In this document: one piece after another, positions 18,600 through 28,406 of the stretch
Layout of the letters: each line of letters begins with the position of its first letter
Position numbering within the stretch: the stretch's first letter is position 1
Source of the DNA: Bacillus sp. Marseille-Q3570
GTDB taxonomy: Bacteria; Bacillota; Bacilli; Bacillales; Fictibacillaceae
Assembly: GCF_946151055.1 (NCBI RefSeq)
Contig: NZ_CAMGYZ010000009.1
Coordinates: forward strand, 99,995 to 163,994
Direction of reading: 5' to 3'
Length of the DNA stretch: 64,000 bases
Notes under the pieces: generated by a model
Told to the model about the DNA's origin: nothing
Database searches by the model: none
The model's input: only the letters and a program-made list of their open reading frames with translations
Program-made: the position numbers and the translations under genes

Positions 18600-18740
18600 A
18601 TAAAGCACGTGCCCAAAAAGTTTGACGAACTTTTTGTATCAAAGAAATGTTTACCGTGAAGTAAACACATTAATTAAGGAAGGATAAAACGCATACATAT
18701 TAATTATAAACAAGTTTCTGAACTTTGTGAACGCCTACGA
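18600..18740 (-). promoter_or_regulatory. citZ leader/promoter region with two palindromes
   Basis: CAAAAAGTT and AACTTTTTG (18614-18636) form a perfect 9-bp inverted repeat. TGTTTAC and GTAAACA (18648-18667) form a perfect 7-bp inverted repeat around CGTGAA. In B. subtilis this region carries CcpC and CcpA sites; neither palindrome clearly fits those consensuses. The rest of the spacer up to ytwI (18741-18930) shows nothing recognisable. Confidence 0.5.
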
Positions 18741-18930
18741 CTCGAAAACCTTAATATATCAACGCAATTCTCTAAATTAAAGACAATTTAACGCAAGGTT
18801 TTGATGGTCATAATTCCATTTTATGGCACGGAAAATACTGACTTACCGTTGGCGAACCGCAAGATCACTCGCAACCAGCTCTTGGAATTCGTGTAAATGT
18901 ATATCGACTTTCAACAAGAAAATCATACCT

Positions 18931-19392
18931 TCATGAAATGTAGTTTACGACTTTCATGACCATATATGCAATTCCTGCTCCAATCAAAGGACCGACTGCG
19001 ATACCATTAAAAAGACTTACTGCTAAAATTGTTCCAAAGACCAGGGCGGTTGTGATATGCGGATCCTCAGCGAGGAGCTGGATTCCGTTTGCAGCGATTA
19101 ATGCAACCGCAACTCCTGATCCCAGTGCAATCCATGCATAAGACGATTTCAGTGCTTCTCCTAACTGTTTGAAGCCGATATCACCAGTGGCGATTGGAAC
19201 AAGAACGGCAATGGTGATAATCGTTACACCCCATTCAATCCCCTTTTTTTGAAAGGCTGGAAAGATTTTATCGCCAAGCCCAACCCATTTGATGACAAGC
19301 AGAAAAACAATTGCAATCAATAAGGACTTGTTCTTTGCCCAAAGCGCAATGCCTAATAATACTAACAAAAATAAAGCTGGTTGATCGAACAT
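18931..19392 (-). CDS. ytwI: DUF441 membrane protein YtwI
   Basis: A 153-residue polytopic membrane protein of the DUF441 (YtwI/YeaL) family, function unknown. Four to five hydrophobic segments are separated by short loops. The family-typical stretches IPIATGDIGF-like (VPIATGDIGFKQL) and GTILAVSLFNGIAVGPLIGAGI are present. GGGAG lies six bases before the ATG. It is divergent from ytvI with a 97-bp shared promoter region. Confidence 0.85.
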   Translation of the reverse strand: MFDQPALFLLVLLGIALWAKNKSLLIAIVFLLVIKWVGLGDKIFPAFQKKGIEWGVTIITIAVLVPIATGDIGFKQLGEALKSSYAWIALGSGVAVALIAANGIQLLAEDPHITTALVFGTILAVSLFNGIAVGPLIGAGIAYMVMKVVNYIS

Positions 19393-19489
19393 TCTCTTCT
19401 CCCTCTCTCATTTTCATTGAATCTTACCGCCTATAATTGTAAAATAATACTAATCCACAGGGCGACCGACCACCCTGGCGAAAGGATCG

Positions 19490-20614
19490 ATGCAGTTGAA
19501 TCTTCATTATGTATATAGCTTTTTAAGATTTCTATTAGTCATTGCAATCATCATCTTTTCTTTTTATGCCCTGCTGCTCACCGCGAAAGTCACCTATCCA
19601 TTCATCATTGCTTTTTTCTTAGCTCTGATGATCAATCCGCTCGTCAATCTTCTTGAGCGGAAGGGAAAAATGCCTCGGGGAATTGCCGTCATGATCATAT
19701 TGATCCTACTGATCGGGCTGATCGCCGGCTTCTTGACATTGTTGATCAGCGAGATGATTTCGGGATTTGGTTATCTTGCGGAAGTGATCCCGCAGCATAC
19801 CCAGACATTAGTCCATTTCGGCCAAGCATACTTCACTCAGCAAATTTTACCGATCTACTATGATTTGGTAGCAATGTTCAAGAGTCTTGATCCATCACAA
19901 CGTGAAACCGTAATCGGTAACATCCAATCAATTGGCGAGAATATTACTGAAAACGTTAAAGCGTTTGTCCAGTCCGTGTTGATTGGATTACAGAACTTTT
20001 TACTTAGCTTGCCTAATGTTGTCACGGTTATGATTTTTTCTTTACTTGCTACGTTTTTCATCAGTAAGGATTGGTACCGGTTCAAAGGCTGGTTAGAGAG
20101 AAAAACCCCCGAACGGACTGTTGAAAGCGGCAGAAGTGTCTATAACGAGCTTCGTAAAGCACTCGTTGGATTTATTAAAGCACAATTGACACTTATATCA
20201 ATAACCGCGGGGATCGTATTGGTAGGACTTCTTATTTTACGAGTTGATTATGCTATTACCATTGCTATTCTGATCGGTATAGTCGATCTCTTGCCTTACC
20301 TTGGCACAGGAGCCGTTTTCGTCCCCTGGATCATTTATTCCTTTGTCATGGAAGAATTCACCCTGACGATCGGATTATCAATTTTATACGGTGTCGTCAT
20401 CATACAGCGACAAATTATGGAACCTAAGATTCTATCTACAAGTATAGGATTAGATCCTCTTGCTACATTAATCTCTTTATTCGTAGGTTTCAAGTTATTC
20501 GGTTTCCTCGGACTGATCATCGGACCTGTCACTCTGGTTGTTATTCGAGCTTTGAACCAGGCGAATGTATTCAAGGATATATGGCATTTCATCATCGGTA
20601 AAAAAGCAGCGTGA
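19490..20614 (+). CDS. ytvI: AI-2E family transporter-like protein YtvI
   Basis: A 374-residue integral membrane protein of the AI-2E/PerM-like (DUF20) family with about eight transmembrane segments. Typical features are the N-terminal pair of helices with FALMINPLVN-like (FLALMINPLVNLLERKGK), an extracellular amphipathic middle part (residues 95-160), and the C-terminal IVDLLPYLGTGAVFVPWI and ILSTSIGLDPLATLISLFVG motifs. The substrate is unknown; related Bacillus proteins are suspected sporulation or ion-exchange transporters. It is the only plus-strand gene in the first 31 kb. Confidence 0.85.
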   Translation: MQLNLHYVYSFLRFLLVIAIIIFSFYALLLTAKVTYPFIIAFFLALMINPLVNLLERKGKMPRGIAVMIILILLIGLIAGFLTLLISEMISGFGYLAEVIPQHTQTLVHFGQAYFTQQILPIYYDLVAMFKSLDPSQRETVIGNIQSIGENITENVKAFVQSVLIGLQNFLLSLPNVVTVMIFSLLATFFISKDWYRFKGWLERKTPERTVESGRSVYNELRKALVGFIKAQLTLISITAGIVLVGLLILRVDYAITIAILIGIVDLLPYLGTGAVFVPWIIYSFVMEEFTLTIGLSILYGVVIIQRQIMEPKILSTSIGLDPLATLISLFVGFKLFGFLGLIIGPVTLVVIRALNQANVFKDIWHFIIGKKAA

Positions 20615-20796
20615 CATGATACGGGATCGACCGGTCATTTTTGTAAAGAGACACCTTGGGCAAGTTGATTGGAGAGCATTGCGCGAGACTCCTCGAAAGT
20701 GAAAATCGGATTTTCTTCGTGCGATGTACCGCTGCCGAAGCTTTCCTTGTTTAAGTGCAAGAGCAACAAAGGTTGCGAAAACAGCGTAATTTAAAA

Positions 20797-20830
20797 AACT
20801 GGACTGACTATATGTGTAGTCAGTCCAGTT
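20797..20830. terminator. Bidirectional terminator between ytvI and fxsA
   Basis: AACTGGACTGACTA and TAGTCAGTCCAGTT form a perfect 14-bp stem with a 6-base loop. T runs flank it on both strands, so it serves both convergent genes. The 180 bp between ytvI and this hairpin holds nothing recognisable. Confidence 0.9.
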
Positions 20831-20835
20831 TTTAG

Positions 20836-21231
20836 TTATCGCCGGATGGTGAATGAAAATTGACCTGAGTCAATTTTCTTTTGTATGAATCGTCTCATCC
20901 CGATTTTAACGAACGCCCGGGTATAAGGAATCAACAATAAAAATCCTACAGTATCCGTGATGAAACCCGGGGTCAACAACAAAGAGCCCCCTATCAGGAT
21001 ACAAATGCCATCTAAAATCACATCATTCGGTATTTGCGCATTCTGCAATTGGATTTGTGCCAGTCTCAGAGTTTGCATGCCTTCTTTTTTGGCCAGCCAT
21101 GCACCAATGATACCTGTTGCGATGATGAGTAGGATCGTAATCGGTACCCCAATTGTATTTCCAGACCAAATCAAAATACCTATTTCCATTGCAGGTACGA
21201 TAATGAGCAATAATAAGAGAATTCGAAACAT
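20836..21231 (-). CDS. fxsA: FxsA family membrane protein
   Basis: A 131-residue inner-membrane protein of the FxsA (YtzA) family, named for suppression of F-exclusion of phage T7 in E. coli. It has two N-terminal hydrophobic segments (residues 2-20 and 26-45) and a third around 76-100, including GGSLLLTPGFITDTVGFLLLIP, the family signature. The C-terminal tail is basic. It lies about 50 bp downstream of pyk and may be read from the pfkA-pyk promoter. Confidence 0.9.
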   Translation of the reverse strand: MFRILLLLLIIVPAMEIGILIWSGNTIGVPITILLIIATGIIGAWLAKKEGMQTLRLAQIQLQNAQIPNDVILDGICILIGGSLLLTPGFITDTVGFLLLIPYTRAFVKIGMRRFIQKKIDSGQFSFTIRR

Positions 21232-21282
21232 AGGCTCGCCCCTTCAGAACGGTGTTACTTCCATTATATCTGAAATTACGAC

Positions 21283-23037
21283 TTATAGCACACTTGTCTT
21301 ACCGCTGTATACCACACCGCGCGAGCCATCAACAGTTATATCCTGTCCATCCTTTAGGAGTTTAGTTGCGTTCTCAACTCCTACGATGACAGGAACTCCA
21401 AGACTTAGTCCAACTACAGCCGCATGACTTGTCAATCCACCTTCTTCGGTTATGATGGCAGCAGCCTTTTTCAATGCCGGCATCATTTCACGATCCGTAC
21501 CGATTGTAACAAGGATATCCCCATCATTGACTTTTGAAGATGCATCTTCTGCATTGTTTGCGACTACAACCTTCCCTGCAACAGAACTTTGTCCGATCCC
21601 TTGCCCTTTTGCAATGACATCTCCGACTACATGGACCTTCATCAAATTAGTTGTTCCTGTTTCTCCAACAGGAACACCTGCTGTGATAAGGACGAGGTCC
21701 CCGTGATTGACAATGCCGGATTTAAGAGAAGCATTGACTGCAATTTCCAATAATTCGTCTGTCGATCTCGCTTCCTCACTGAGCTGAGGTGTAACGCCCC
21801 ATACGAGGGACATTCTTCGGCAGACCACCTCTGAGCTCGTCACCGCAATGATCGCTGCTTCAGGACGGTATTTTGAAATCATACGTGCAGTATGACCACT
21901 TTCGGTCGGAGCAATGATCGCAGAGATATTCAAATTGTATGCCGTGTGAGAAACTGATTGACTGATCGCATCCGTAATAGTCAACTTGCTTGATTTGCTT
22001 CTAGAGTGAAGGATCTCTGCATGATTCATCGCAGTTTCTGCTTTCATGGCAATCTTATGCATCGTCTGAACAGCTTCAATTGGATATAGACCTGCAGCTG
22101 TTTCACCTGAAAGCATGATTGCATCTGTTCCATCAAAGATCGCATTCGCGACGTCACTAGCTTCGGCACGTGTAGGACGCGGATTACGCTGCATAGAGTC
22201 AAGCATCTGAGTAGCTGTTATAACAGGCTTCCCTTTATCGTTACACTTTCGGATCAATTCTTTTTGGACAAGTGGAACTTCTTCCGCAGGAATTTCAACA
22301 CCAAGATCTCCACGAGCTACCATCAAACCATCAGAAACTTCAAGAATTTCGTTGATATTATCGACGCCTTCCTGGTTCTCGATCTTTGGGATGATCTGGA
22401 TATGCTCTGCATTATGGCGTTCGAGGATCTCGCGGATTTCTAATACATCCGATGCCCGGCGTACGAAAGATGCCGCGATAAAATCGACTCCCTGACGAAT
22501 TCCAAACTCGATATCACGTGCATCTTTATCTGTGATCCCAGGTAGATTTACGGAAACGTTCGGGACATTAACACCTTTTTTGTTTTTCAATGTACCGCTG
22601 TTCAAAACGCGCGTCTGGAGCTGGTTGTTTTCGACTTTTGTGACTTCAAGTTCAATAAGACCATCATCAAGCAGGATTGTTGAACCGACCTTTACATCAT
22701 CCACCAGGCCTGGATAAGTGACTGAAATCTTCGTATCATCTCCAGAAACCTCTTCCATGGATACGATAAGGTCTTGTCCAGCTTTCAATTCAACTTCGCC
22801 ATTTTCCAATGTACCCGTTCGAATTTCCGGCCCTTTCGTATCAAGTAGAATTGCTACTGTTTTACTTGTCTTTTCAGCTGCCTGACGGATATTTTGGATA
22901 CGAGCACCGTGTTCGTCAAAATCCCCATGTGAAAAATTCAGTCGTGCGACGTTCATCCCTGCATTGATCAGTGATGTCAATGTTTCTATCGTTTCACTTG
23001 CTGGTCCAATTGTACAAACAATCTTGGTATTCCTCAT
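21283..23037 (-). CDS. pyk: Pyruvate kinase
   Basis: The final ATP-forming step of glycolysis. The catalytic barrel has [27 protein letters not shown], the [15 protein letters not shown] segment with its catalytic Lys, and [19 protein letters not shown] follows. Residues from about 490 to the end form the extra PEP-utilizer-like domain ([21 protein letters not shown]) found in Bacillus and Geobacillus enzymes, explaining the 584-residue length. ATG at 23037 gives better spacing from AGGAGG than the adjacent one at 23040. It follows pfkA by about 130 bp. Confidence 0.97.
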   Translation of the reverse strand: MRNTKIVCTIGPASETIETLTSLINAGMNVARLNFSHGDFDEHGARIQNIRQAAEKTSKTVAILLDTKGPEIRTGTLENGEVELKAGQDLIVSMEEVSGDDTKISVTYPGLVDDVKVGSTILLDDGLIELEVTKVENNQLQTRVLNSGTLKNKKGVNVPNVSVNLPGITDKDARDIEFGIRQGVDFIAASFVRRASDVLEIREILERHNAEHIQIIPKIENQEGVDNINEILEVSDGLMVARGDLGVEIPAEEVPLVQKELIRKCNDKGKPVITATQMLDSMQRNPRPTRAEASDVANAIFDGTDAIMLSGETAAGLYPIEAVQTMHKIAMKAETAMNHAEILHSRSKSSKLTITDAISQSVSHTAYNLNISAIIAPTESGHTARMISKYRPEAAIIAVTSSEVVCRRMSLVWGVTPQLSEEARSTDELLEIAVNASLKSGIVNHGDLVLITAGVPVGETGTTNLMKVHVVGDVIAKGQGIGQSSVAGKVVVANNAEDASSKVNDGDILVTIGTDREMMPALKKAAAIITEEGGLTSHAAVVGLSLGVPVIVGVENATKLLKDGQDITVDGSRGVVYSGKTSVL

Positions 23038-23080
23038 CATGTTCCTCCTTGGAATTAACTCTTCTATATGTTTCTAAAGG

Positions 23081-23155
23081 AAACTTGGGACAGCCAAGCT
23101 TTAGCGCAGGCTGAGCCTAGTTGCCCTTATATTGAAGAAAGATAGCAAACCTTTC
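23081..23155 (+). repeat. Dispersed repeat R, copy 2
   Basis: It reads AAACTTGGGACAGCCAAGCT, then GCGCAGGCTGAGCCTAGTTG and a TATTGAAGAAAG stretch. It lies between pfkA and pyk and matches the copies near 39095, 44338 and 50611 in the same orientation. Confidence 0.8.
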
Positions 23156-23166
23156 TCCGGAAACCT

Positions 23167-24249
<1,083 letters not shown>

Positions 24250-25230
24250 TTATTTTACGCTGATGGAATCGCTTTCAAAGGTATATTGTCCGATTTTTTT
24301 GTATTTTTCATAACGATGAGCGACTAGTTCCTCACATGTCATGTTAGATAATTCATCTAATGATGCTTTCAGCACTTCTTCTATGTGTAAAGCTTGTGTT
24401 TCAAGATCTCGATGGGCTCCTCCTTCAACCTCAGGGATCATCTCATCAATGATACCCATATCAAGCAGGTCAGGTGCTGTGATTTTCATCGCATCAGCAG
24501 CCCTTTTGGCTTGAGTTGAATCTTTCCACAATAAAGCTGCTGCTCCTTCAGGTGAAATCACAGAGTACCATGAATTTTCGAGCATGTGCACATGATTTCC
24601 TACCCCGATCGCAAGCGCTCCACCGCTAGCACCTTCACCAATAACGATGCATACGACAGGCACCTTCAATCCTGCCATTTCCACAAGGTTGCGGGCAATC
24701 GCTTCACTTTGTCCTCGTTCCTCAGCAGACATACCAGGGTACGCACCTTTTGTATCAAGAAGACAAACAATCGGACGGTTGAATTTCTCTGCCTGTTTCA
24801 TCAAACGTAATGCTTTTCGATATCCCTCTGGGTGAGGCATTCCGAAATTCCTTCGAAGGTTCTCTTTTGTATCCTTACCACGCTGATGACCGATCACAGT
24901 TACAGGCTTACCATGGAATTTCGCGATTCCTCCGACGATAGCTTCATCATCACCGTATAACCGATCACCATGCAGCTCAAGAAAATCCGTGAAGAGAGTG
25001 GTGATGTAATCTAAAGTTGTCGGTCTTTCCGGATGGCGTGCCAACTGGACGCGATCCCAGGGGGTCATGTTACCGTATATTTCTTTCTCGACTTTCTCCA
25101 ACCGTTCTTCCAATCGTTGAAGTTCATCACTAAGATCAATCCCTTTTTCATCCATGAATCTCTTCAATTCAGCTATTTTACTCCGCAATTCCTTTGCTGG
25201 ACGTTCAAACTCTAATTCTCCTACCATCAC
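24250..25230 (-). CDS. accA: Acetyl-CoA carboxylase carboxyltransferase subunit alpha
   Basis: With AccD it transfers carboxyl from biotin to acetyl-CoA, the first step of fatty acid synthesis. Recognisable parts are the coiled N-terminus ([18 protein letters not shown]), [49 protein letters not shown] and the oxyanion region [14 protein letters not shown]. The GTG at 25230 overlaps the accD stop (GTGA) and has 6-base spacing from AGGAGG; an ATG one codon later is the alternative. Overlap with accD indicates translational coupling of the two subunits. Confidence 0.97.
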   Translation of the reverse strand: MMVGELEFERPAKELRSKIAELKRFMDEKGIDLSDELQRLEERLEKVEKEIYGNMTPWDRVQLARHPERPTTLDYITTLFTDFLELHGDRLYGDDEAIVGGIAKFHGKPVTVIGHQRGKDTKENLRRNFGMPHPEGYRKALRLMKQAEKFNRPIVCLLDTKGAYPGMSAEERGQSEAIARNLVEMAGLKVPVVCIVIGEGASGGALAIGVGNHVHMLENSWYSVISPEGAAALLWKDSTQAKRAADAMKITAPDLLDMGIIDEMIPEVEGGAHRDLETQALHIEEVLKASLDELSNMTCEELVAHRYEKYKKIGQYTFESDSISVK

Positions 25231-26081
25231 TCTTCACCTCCTTCATGAATATCCAATACATTTGCAAGTGTCGCTTTCATTTTTGTTCGATGTATTACGG
25301 CATCCAACTGACCGTGTTTCAATAGAAATTCAGCTGTTTGGAAATCTTCCGGCAGTTCTTGCCTGATTGTCTGCTCTATGATTCTTCGGCCGGCGAACCC
25401 TATCAATGCTTGGGGTTCAGCAAAATTATAATCCCCGACGGATGCAAAACTTGCAGAAACGCCTCCTGTAGTAGGGTGAGTCATGACAGAAATAAATAAT
25501 AATCCTTCTTCATGATGACGTTTCAATGCAACACTTGTTTTTGCCATTTGCATCAGGCTAAGGACCCCTTCTTGCATTCTAGCTCCACCAGATGCGGTAA
25601 AGATGATGAAAGGCTTTCGCTCATCTGTAGCTGCTTCAATTGCCCTTGTAATCTTCTCACCTACAACTGATCCCATGCTACCCATCCTGAAGTGCGCGTC
25701 CATCACCGCAAAAATGATGGAATGACCATCTATGTCCCCTTTTCCGGTCACAACCGCCTCATTGATTCCTGTTTTCTTCTGATCTTTATCGATCGTTTCC
25801 AAGTAATTCGGAAAATTCAACGGGTTTTCTGTTTGCATTTCTTGATTGATTTCATTAAACGTACCTTGATCAATGATCAGGTTGATGCGCTCTTTTGCGG
25901 TCATCCTGAAATGATGATCACATGAGATACAAACTTTATGAGCTTTATTCAGTTCCTTTGTCGTCATGATGGATTTACAAACGGGACATTTGGTCATCAG
26001 TCCTTCAGGAACATCTTGCTTTACTCGATCAGATGGGATTGTTGCATATTTTCTTTTTTTGGCAAACAAGTCTTTTAACAA
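25227..26081 (-). CDS. accD: Acetyl-CoA carboxylase carboxyltransferase subunit beta
   Basis: Partner of AccA. A four-cysteine zinc ribbon lies at the N-terminus ([10 protein letters not shown] and VCISCDHHF), followed by the crotonase-fold domain with [28 protein letters not shown] and [19 protein letters not shown]. The frame is open to 26120, but TTG at 26081 (GGAGG nine bases upstream) matches the MLKDLF start of homologues and gives 284 residues. It follows the GntR gene by 120 bp. That spacer contains a hairpin (26167-26186, TGGCTCTG/CAGAACCA) without a clear U tract. Confidence 0.96.
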   Translation of the reverse strand: MLKDLFAKKRKYATIPSDRVKQDVPEGLMTKCPVCKSIMTTKELNKAHKVCISCDHHFRMTAKERINLIIDQGTFNEINQEMQTENPLNFPNYLETIDKDQKKTGINEAVVTGKGDIDGHSIIFAVMDAHFRMGSMGSVVGEKITRAIEAATDERKPFIIFTASGGARMQEGVLSLMQMAKTSVALKRHHEEGLLFISVMTHPTTGGVSASFASVGDYNFAEPQALIGFAGRRIIEQTIRQELPEDFQTAEFLLKHGQLDAVIHRTKMKATLANVLDIHEGGEE

Positions 26082-26201
26082 GTTGTTGCACCTCCATAAA
26101 ACACATATAAAAATTCTCAAGCACCATGACAGCCGTTCTAGCGTGATGAATTATCAAAACGCTTGATGGCTCTGGTACAGAACCATTTATTTTAAATTTT
26201 A

Positions 26202-26837
26202 TTACTGCTGAAATCTCTGAATGGAAGCTAACTGCGTTTCTTCCACCCCAGCCTGGATCAACGATGCAATGTGCCGGTAGTCGGATACACAATAGGTGTG
26301 ATCCCGAGTGGAACCTGTATCATCGTACTCATTCAATTCAACCCATAGCCGGTACAACAAAAAATTTTGCGCTGCATCAAAAATAATTTTGAAGAAGTCC
26401 CAATCTATTGGAGAAGGGACTCCTTTTGTATCGTATTTCTCCATACGTTCAAGCTGAGCCTGTAATTTCAAAACCTGTTCATTCGTCCTTCGTTCAGCAG
26501 CAAGTACAATCGCATTTTTCTCAATGAGGTTTCTGGTTTCTGCGAGTTCCTTCCTTGCTGTTGCATCATTCAAGATAAAGGAAGCAAGCACCTCGACAAG
26601 GCGATGCTTCCTTGGCTCTTTAATAAATGTCCCTTCGCCTCTACGTGTTTCAATCAACCCTAGTAATTCCATAGCCCTCAGTGCTTCACGGACAGAAGAT
26701 CTGCCGACATTGAGCCTTTCTGACAATTCTCTTTCTGAAGGCAGCTTGTCCCCCGGTTGAAGCTGGTCATCAAACATGATCGTTTTCAGCTTATTTAAAA
26801 TCTCTACGAACATTTTTTCACGAGGTTTGGTTGTCAT
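26202..26837 (-). CDS. GntR/FadR-family transcriptional regulator
   Basis: A one-domain-plus-sensor repressor of the FadR (FCD) subfamily. The N-terminal winged helix (about residues 10-70) includes LQPGDKLPSERELSERLNVGRSSVREALRAMELLGLIE. The C-terminal half is all-helical as expected for an FCD ligand domain, although it lacks an obvious full set of metal-binding histidines. Start choice is uncertain: ATG at 26837 was taken over GTG at 26852. It lies between malic enzyme and accDA, all in one direction. A perfect FadR-type palindrome downstream of the promoter before ytsJ suggests autoregulation. The effector is unknown. Confidence 0.85.
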   Translation of the reverse strand: MTTKPREKMFVEILNKLKTIMFDDQLQPGDKLPSERELSERLNVGRSSVREALRAMELLGLIETRRGEGTFIKEPRKHRLVEVLASFILNDATARKELAETRNLIEKNAIVLAAERRTNEQVLKLQAQLERMEKYDTKGVPSPIDWDFFKIIFDAAQNFLLYRLWVELNEYDDTGSTRDHTYCVSDYRHIASLIQAGVEETQLASIQRFQQ

Positions 26838-26866
26838 TAATAAGGCACCCACTTTTAGAGGCTGGT

Positions 26867-28105
26867 TTATTTTTCATCAATCAGAGCTAAACGACGGGTT
26901 TTCGCTGCAATTTCCTCAGGATCGACCTCGATTCGAGCCACACCTGTTTCCATTGCCGCTTTTGCCACTGAAGCCGCTACTGCAGGGGCAACTCTCGGAT
27001 CAAAAGGTGCCGGAATGACATAGTCATCTGCTAACTCAGTCGGTTGAATAAGATCAGCAATTGCATAAACAGCTGCGATCTTCATTTCTTCGTTTATGTG
27101 TGTAGCACGGGTATCTAGTGCTCCACGGAAAATCCCTGGGAAAGCAAGGACGTTATTCACCTGGTTGGCAAAGTCAGACCGGCCTGTTCCAATCACTTTA
27201 GCACCTGCTTCCTTCGCTTCAACCGGCATGATTTCAGGGACTGGGTTCGCCATAGCGAAGATGATCGGATCATCGTTCATTGTTTTCACCATGTCAGGAG
27301 TCAATGCCCCTTCAACAGATACACCGATAAAGACATCCATTCCTTTGACCGCTTCTTCTAACGATCCTTCTACTTGCTGCCGGTTCGTAAAATGAGCAAC
27401 CTCAGCTTTGACCCTGTTCATCCCATAAGGACGTCCTTCATAGATCGCACCTTTAGAGTCACACATGATGATGTCTTTGACACCGAATCTGTTCAGGAGC
27501 TTGATGATGGCGATTCCAGCAGAACCGGCACCATTTACTACGACTTTGATGGATGACATCGACTTTCCAGTCAATTTAAGAGCATTCACCAACCCAGCCA
27601 ATGTTACGATTGCGGTACCGTGTTGATCATCATGGAAAATCGGAATGTTCGTTTCCTTCTTCAAACGCTCTTCGATTATGAAACAATTTGGCGCAGCGAT
27701 ATCTTCCAGATTGACCCCACCGAAAGTCGGTTCGAGCAATTTGACTGTCTGTACAATTTGATCGACATCATTCGTATCAAGACAAATCGGGAACGCGTCT
27801 ACTCCAGCGAAGCTTTTGAATAGGACAGCCTTTCCTTCCATGACAGGGAGTGCTGCTTCAGGGCCGATATTGCCGAGTCCCAGTACCGCTGTTCCGTCAG
27901 AAACTACAGCAACAGTATTCCCTTTCATTGTATATTCATAGACTCTGTTTTTATCTTCATAAATATCCTTGCAAGGTTCTGCGACACCAGGAGAATAAGC
28001 AAGACTCAAATCAGTCGCATTTCTCACTGGTACTTTTGCTTTAGATTCTAGTTTACCTTGGTTGATTCTGTGCATATGCAGTGCTTCTTCTCGAGAAACA
28101 GACAT
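26867..28105 (-). CDS. ytsJ: NADP-dependent malic enzyme YtsJ
   Basis: Oxidatively decarboxylates malate to pyruvate, in B. subtilis the main NADPH-forming malic enzyme. Key segments are SLAYSPGVAEPCKDI, GNTVAVVSDGTAVLGLGNIGPEA, IFHDDQHGTAIV with the metal-binding aspartates, and the Rossmann VVNGAGSAGIAIIKLL. ATG at 28105 follows GGGAG at 8 bases and gives 412 residues, matching homologues; an upstream in-frame start at 28126 is less likely. NADPH and the downstream acc genes together supply fatty acid synthesis. Confidence 0.95.
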   Translation of the reverse strand: MSVSREEALHMHRINQGKLESKAKVPVRNATDLSLAYSPGVAEPCKDIYEDKNRVYEYTMKGNTVAVVSDGTAVLGLGNIGPEAALPVMEGKAVLFKSFAGVDAFPICLDTNDVDQIVQTVKLLEPTFGGVNLEDIAAPNCFIIEERLKKETNIPIFHDDQHGTAIVTLAGLVNALKLTGKSMSSIKVVVNGAGSAGIAIIKLLNRFGVKDIIMCDSKGAIYEGRPYGMNRVKAEVAHFTNRQQVEGSLEEAVKGMDVFIGVSVEGALTPDMVKTMNDDPIIFAMANPVPEIMPVEAKEAGAKVIGTGRSDFANQVNNVLAFPGIFRGALDTRATHINEEMKIAAVYAIADLIQPTELADDYVIPAPFDPRVAPAVAASVAKAAMETGVARIEVDPEEIAAKTRRLALIDEK

Positions 28106-28340
28106 AAGTTCATCTCCCTTATCCATTTAGCTTTGTTCATTCTAAAGTTGATTCTTCATTAAAAATTTCTTCAAGTGAAATTTACGACTCCCGATCTCAA
28201 CAATAAAGATAACAAAGCCTTATTTTTAAATAATAGCTACGTCTATTGAAGCATAAAATACACCTTAAAATAAACAGAAAAATAAACAGAACACATTGTT
28301 TTTTACAATGCTGAACATTTGTATAATCATATAACCCGAA

Positions 28341-28395
28341 GTGGTCAGACCACCTATCGACCTATCCATTATAACAAACCTGGTCAAGCTGTAAA
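28341..28395 (-). promoter_or_regulatory. Promoter with FadR-type operator before ytsJ-gntR-accDA
   Basis: On the minus strand TTTACA (28395-28390), a 16-base spacer and TATAAT (28373-28368) form a good SigA promoter. Fourteen bases further is the perfect palindrome GTGGTCAGACCAC (28341-28353), containing TGGTCAGACCA. This fits the TGGTNNNACCA-like half-site pattern bound by FadR-subfamily GntR proteins. A repressor bound there would sit at about +8 to +20. Binding by the GntR protein encoded two genes on is inferred. The remaining leader to ytsJ is A+T-rich without other signals. Confidence 0.65.
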
Positions 28396-28406
28396 GAATT
28401 AACGTT

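Noticed and set aside
20957..21427. A 156-codon plus-strand frame opposite fxsA and pyk
   Set aside because: It crosses the fxsA-pyk gap in antisense; the pyk active domain is on the other strand.
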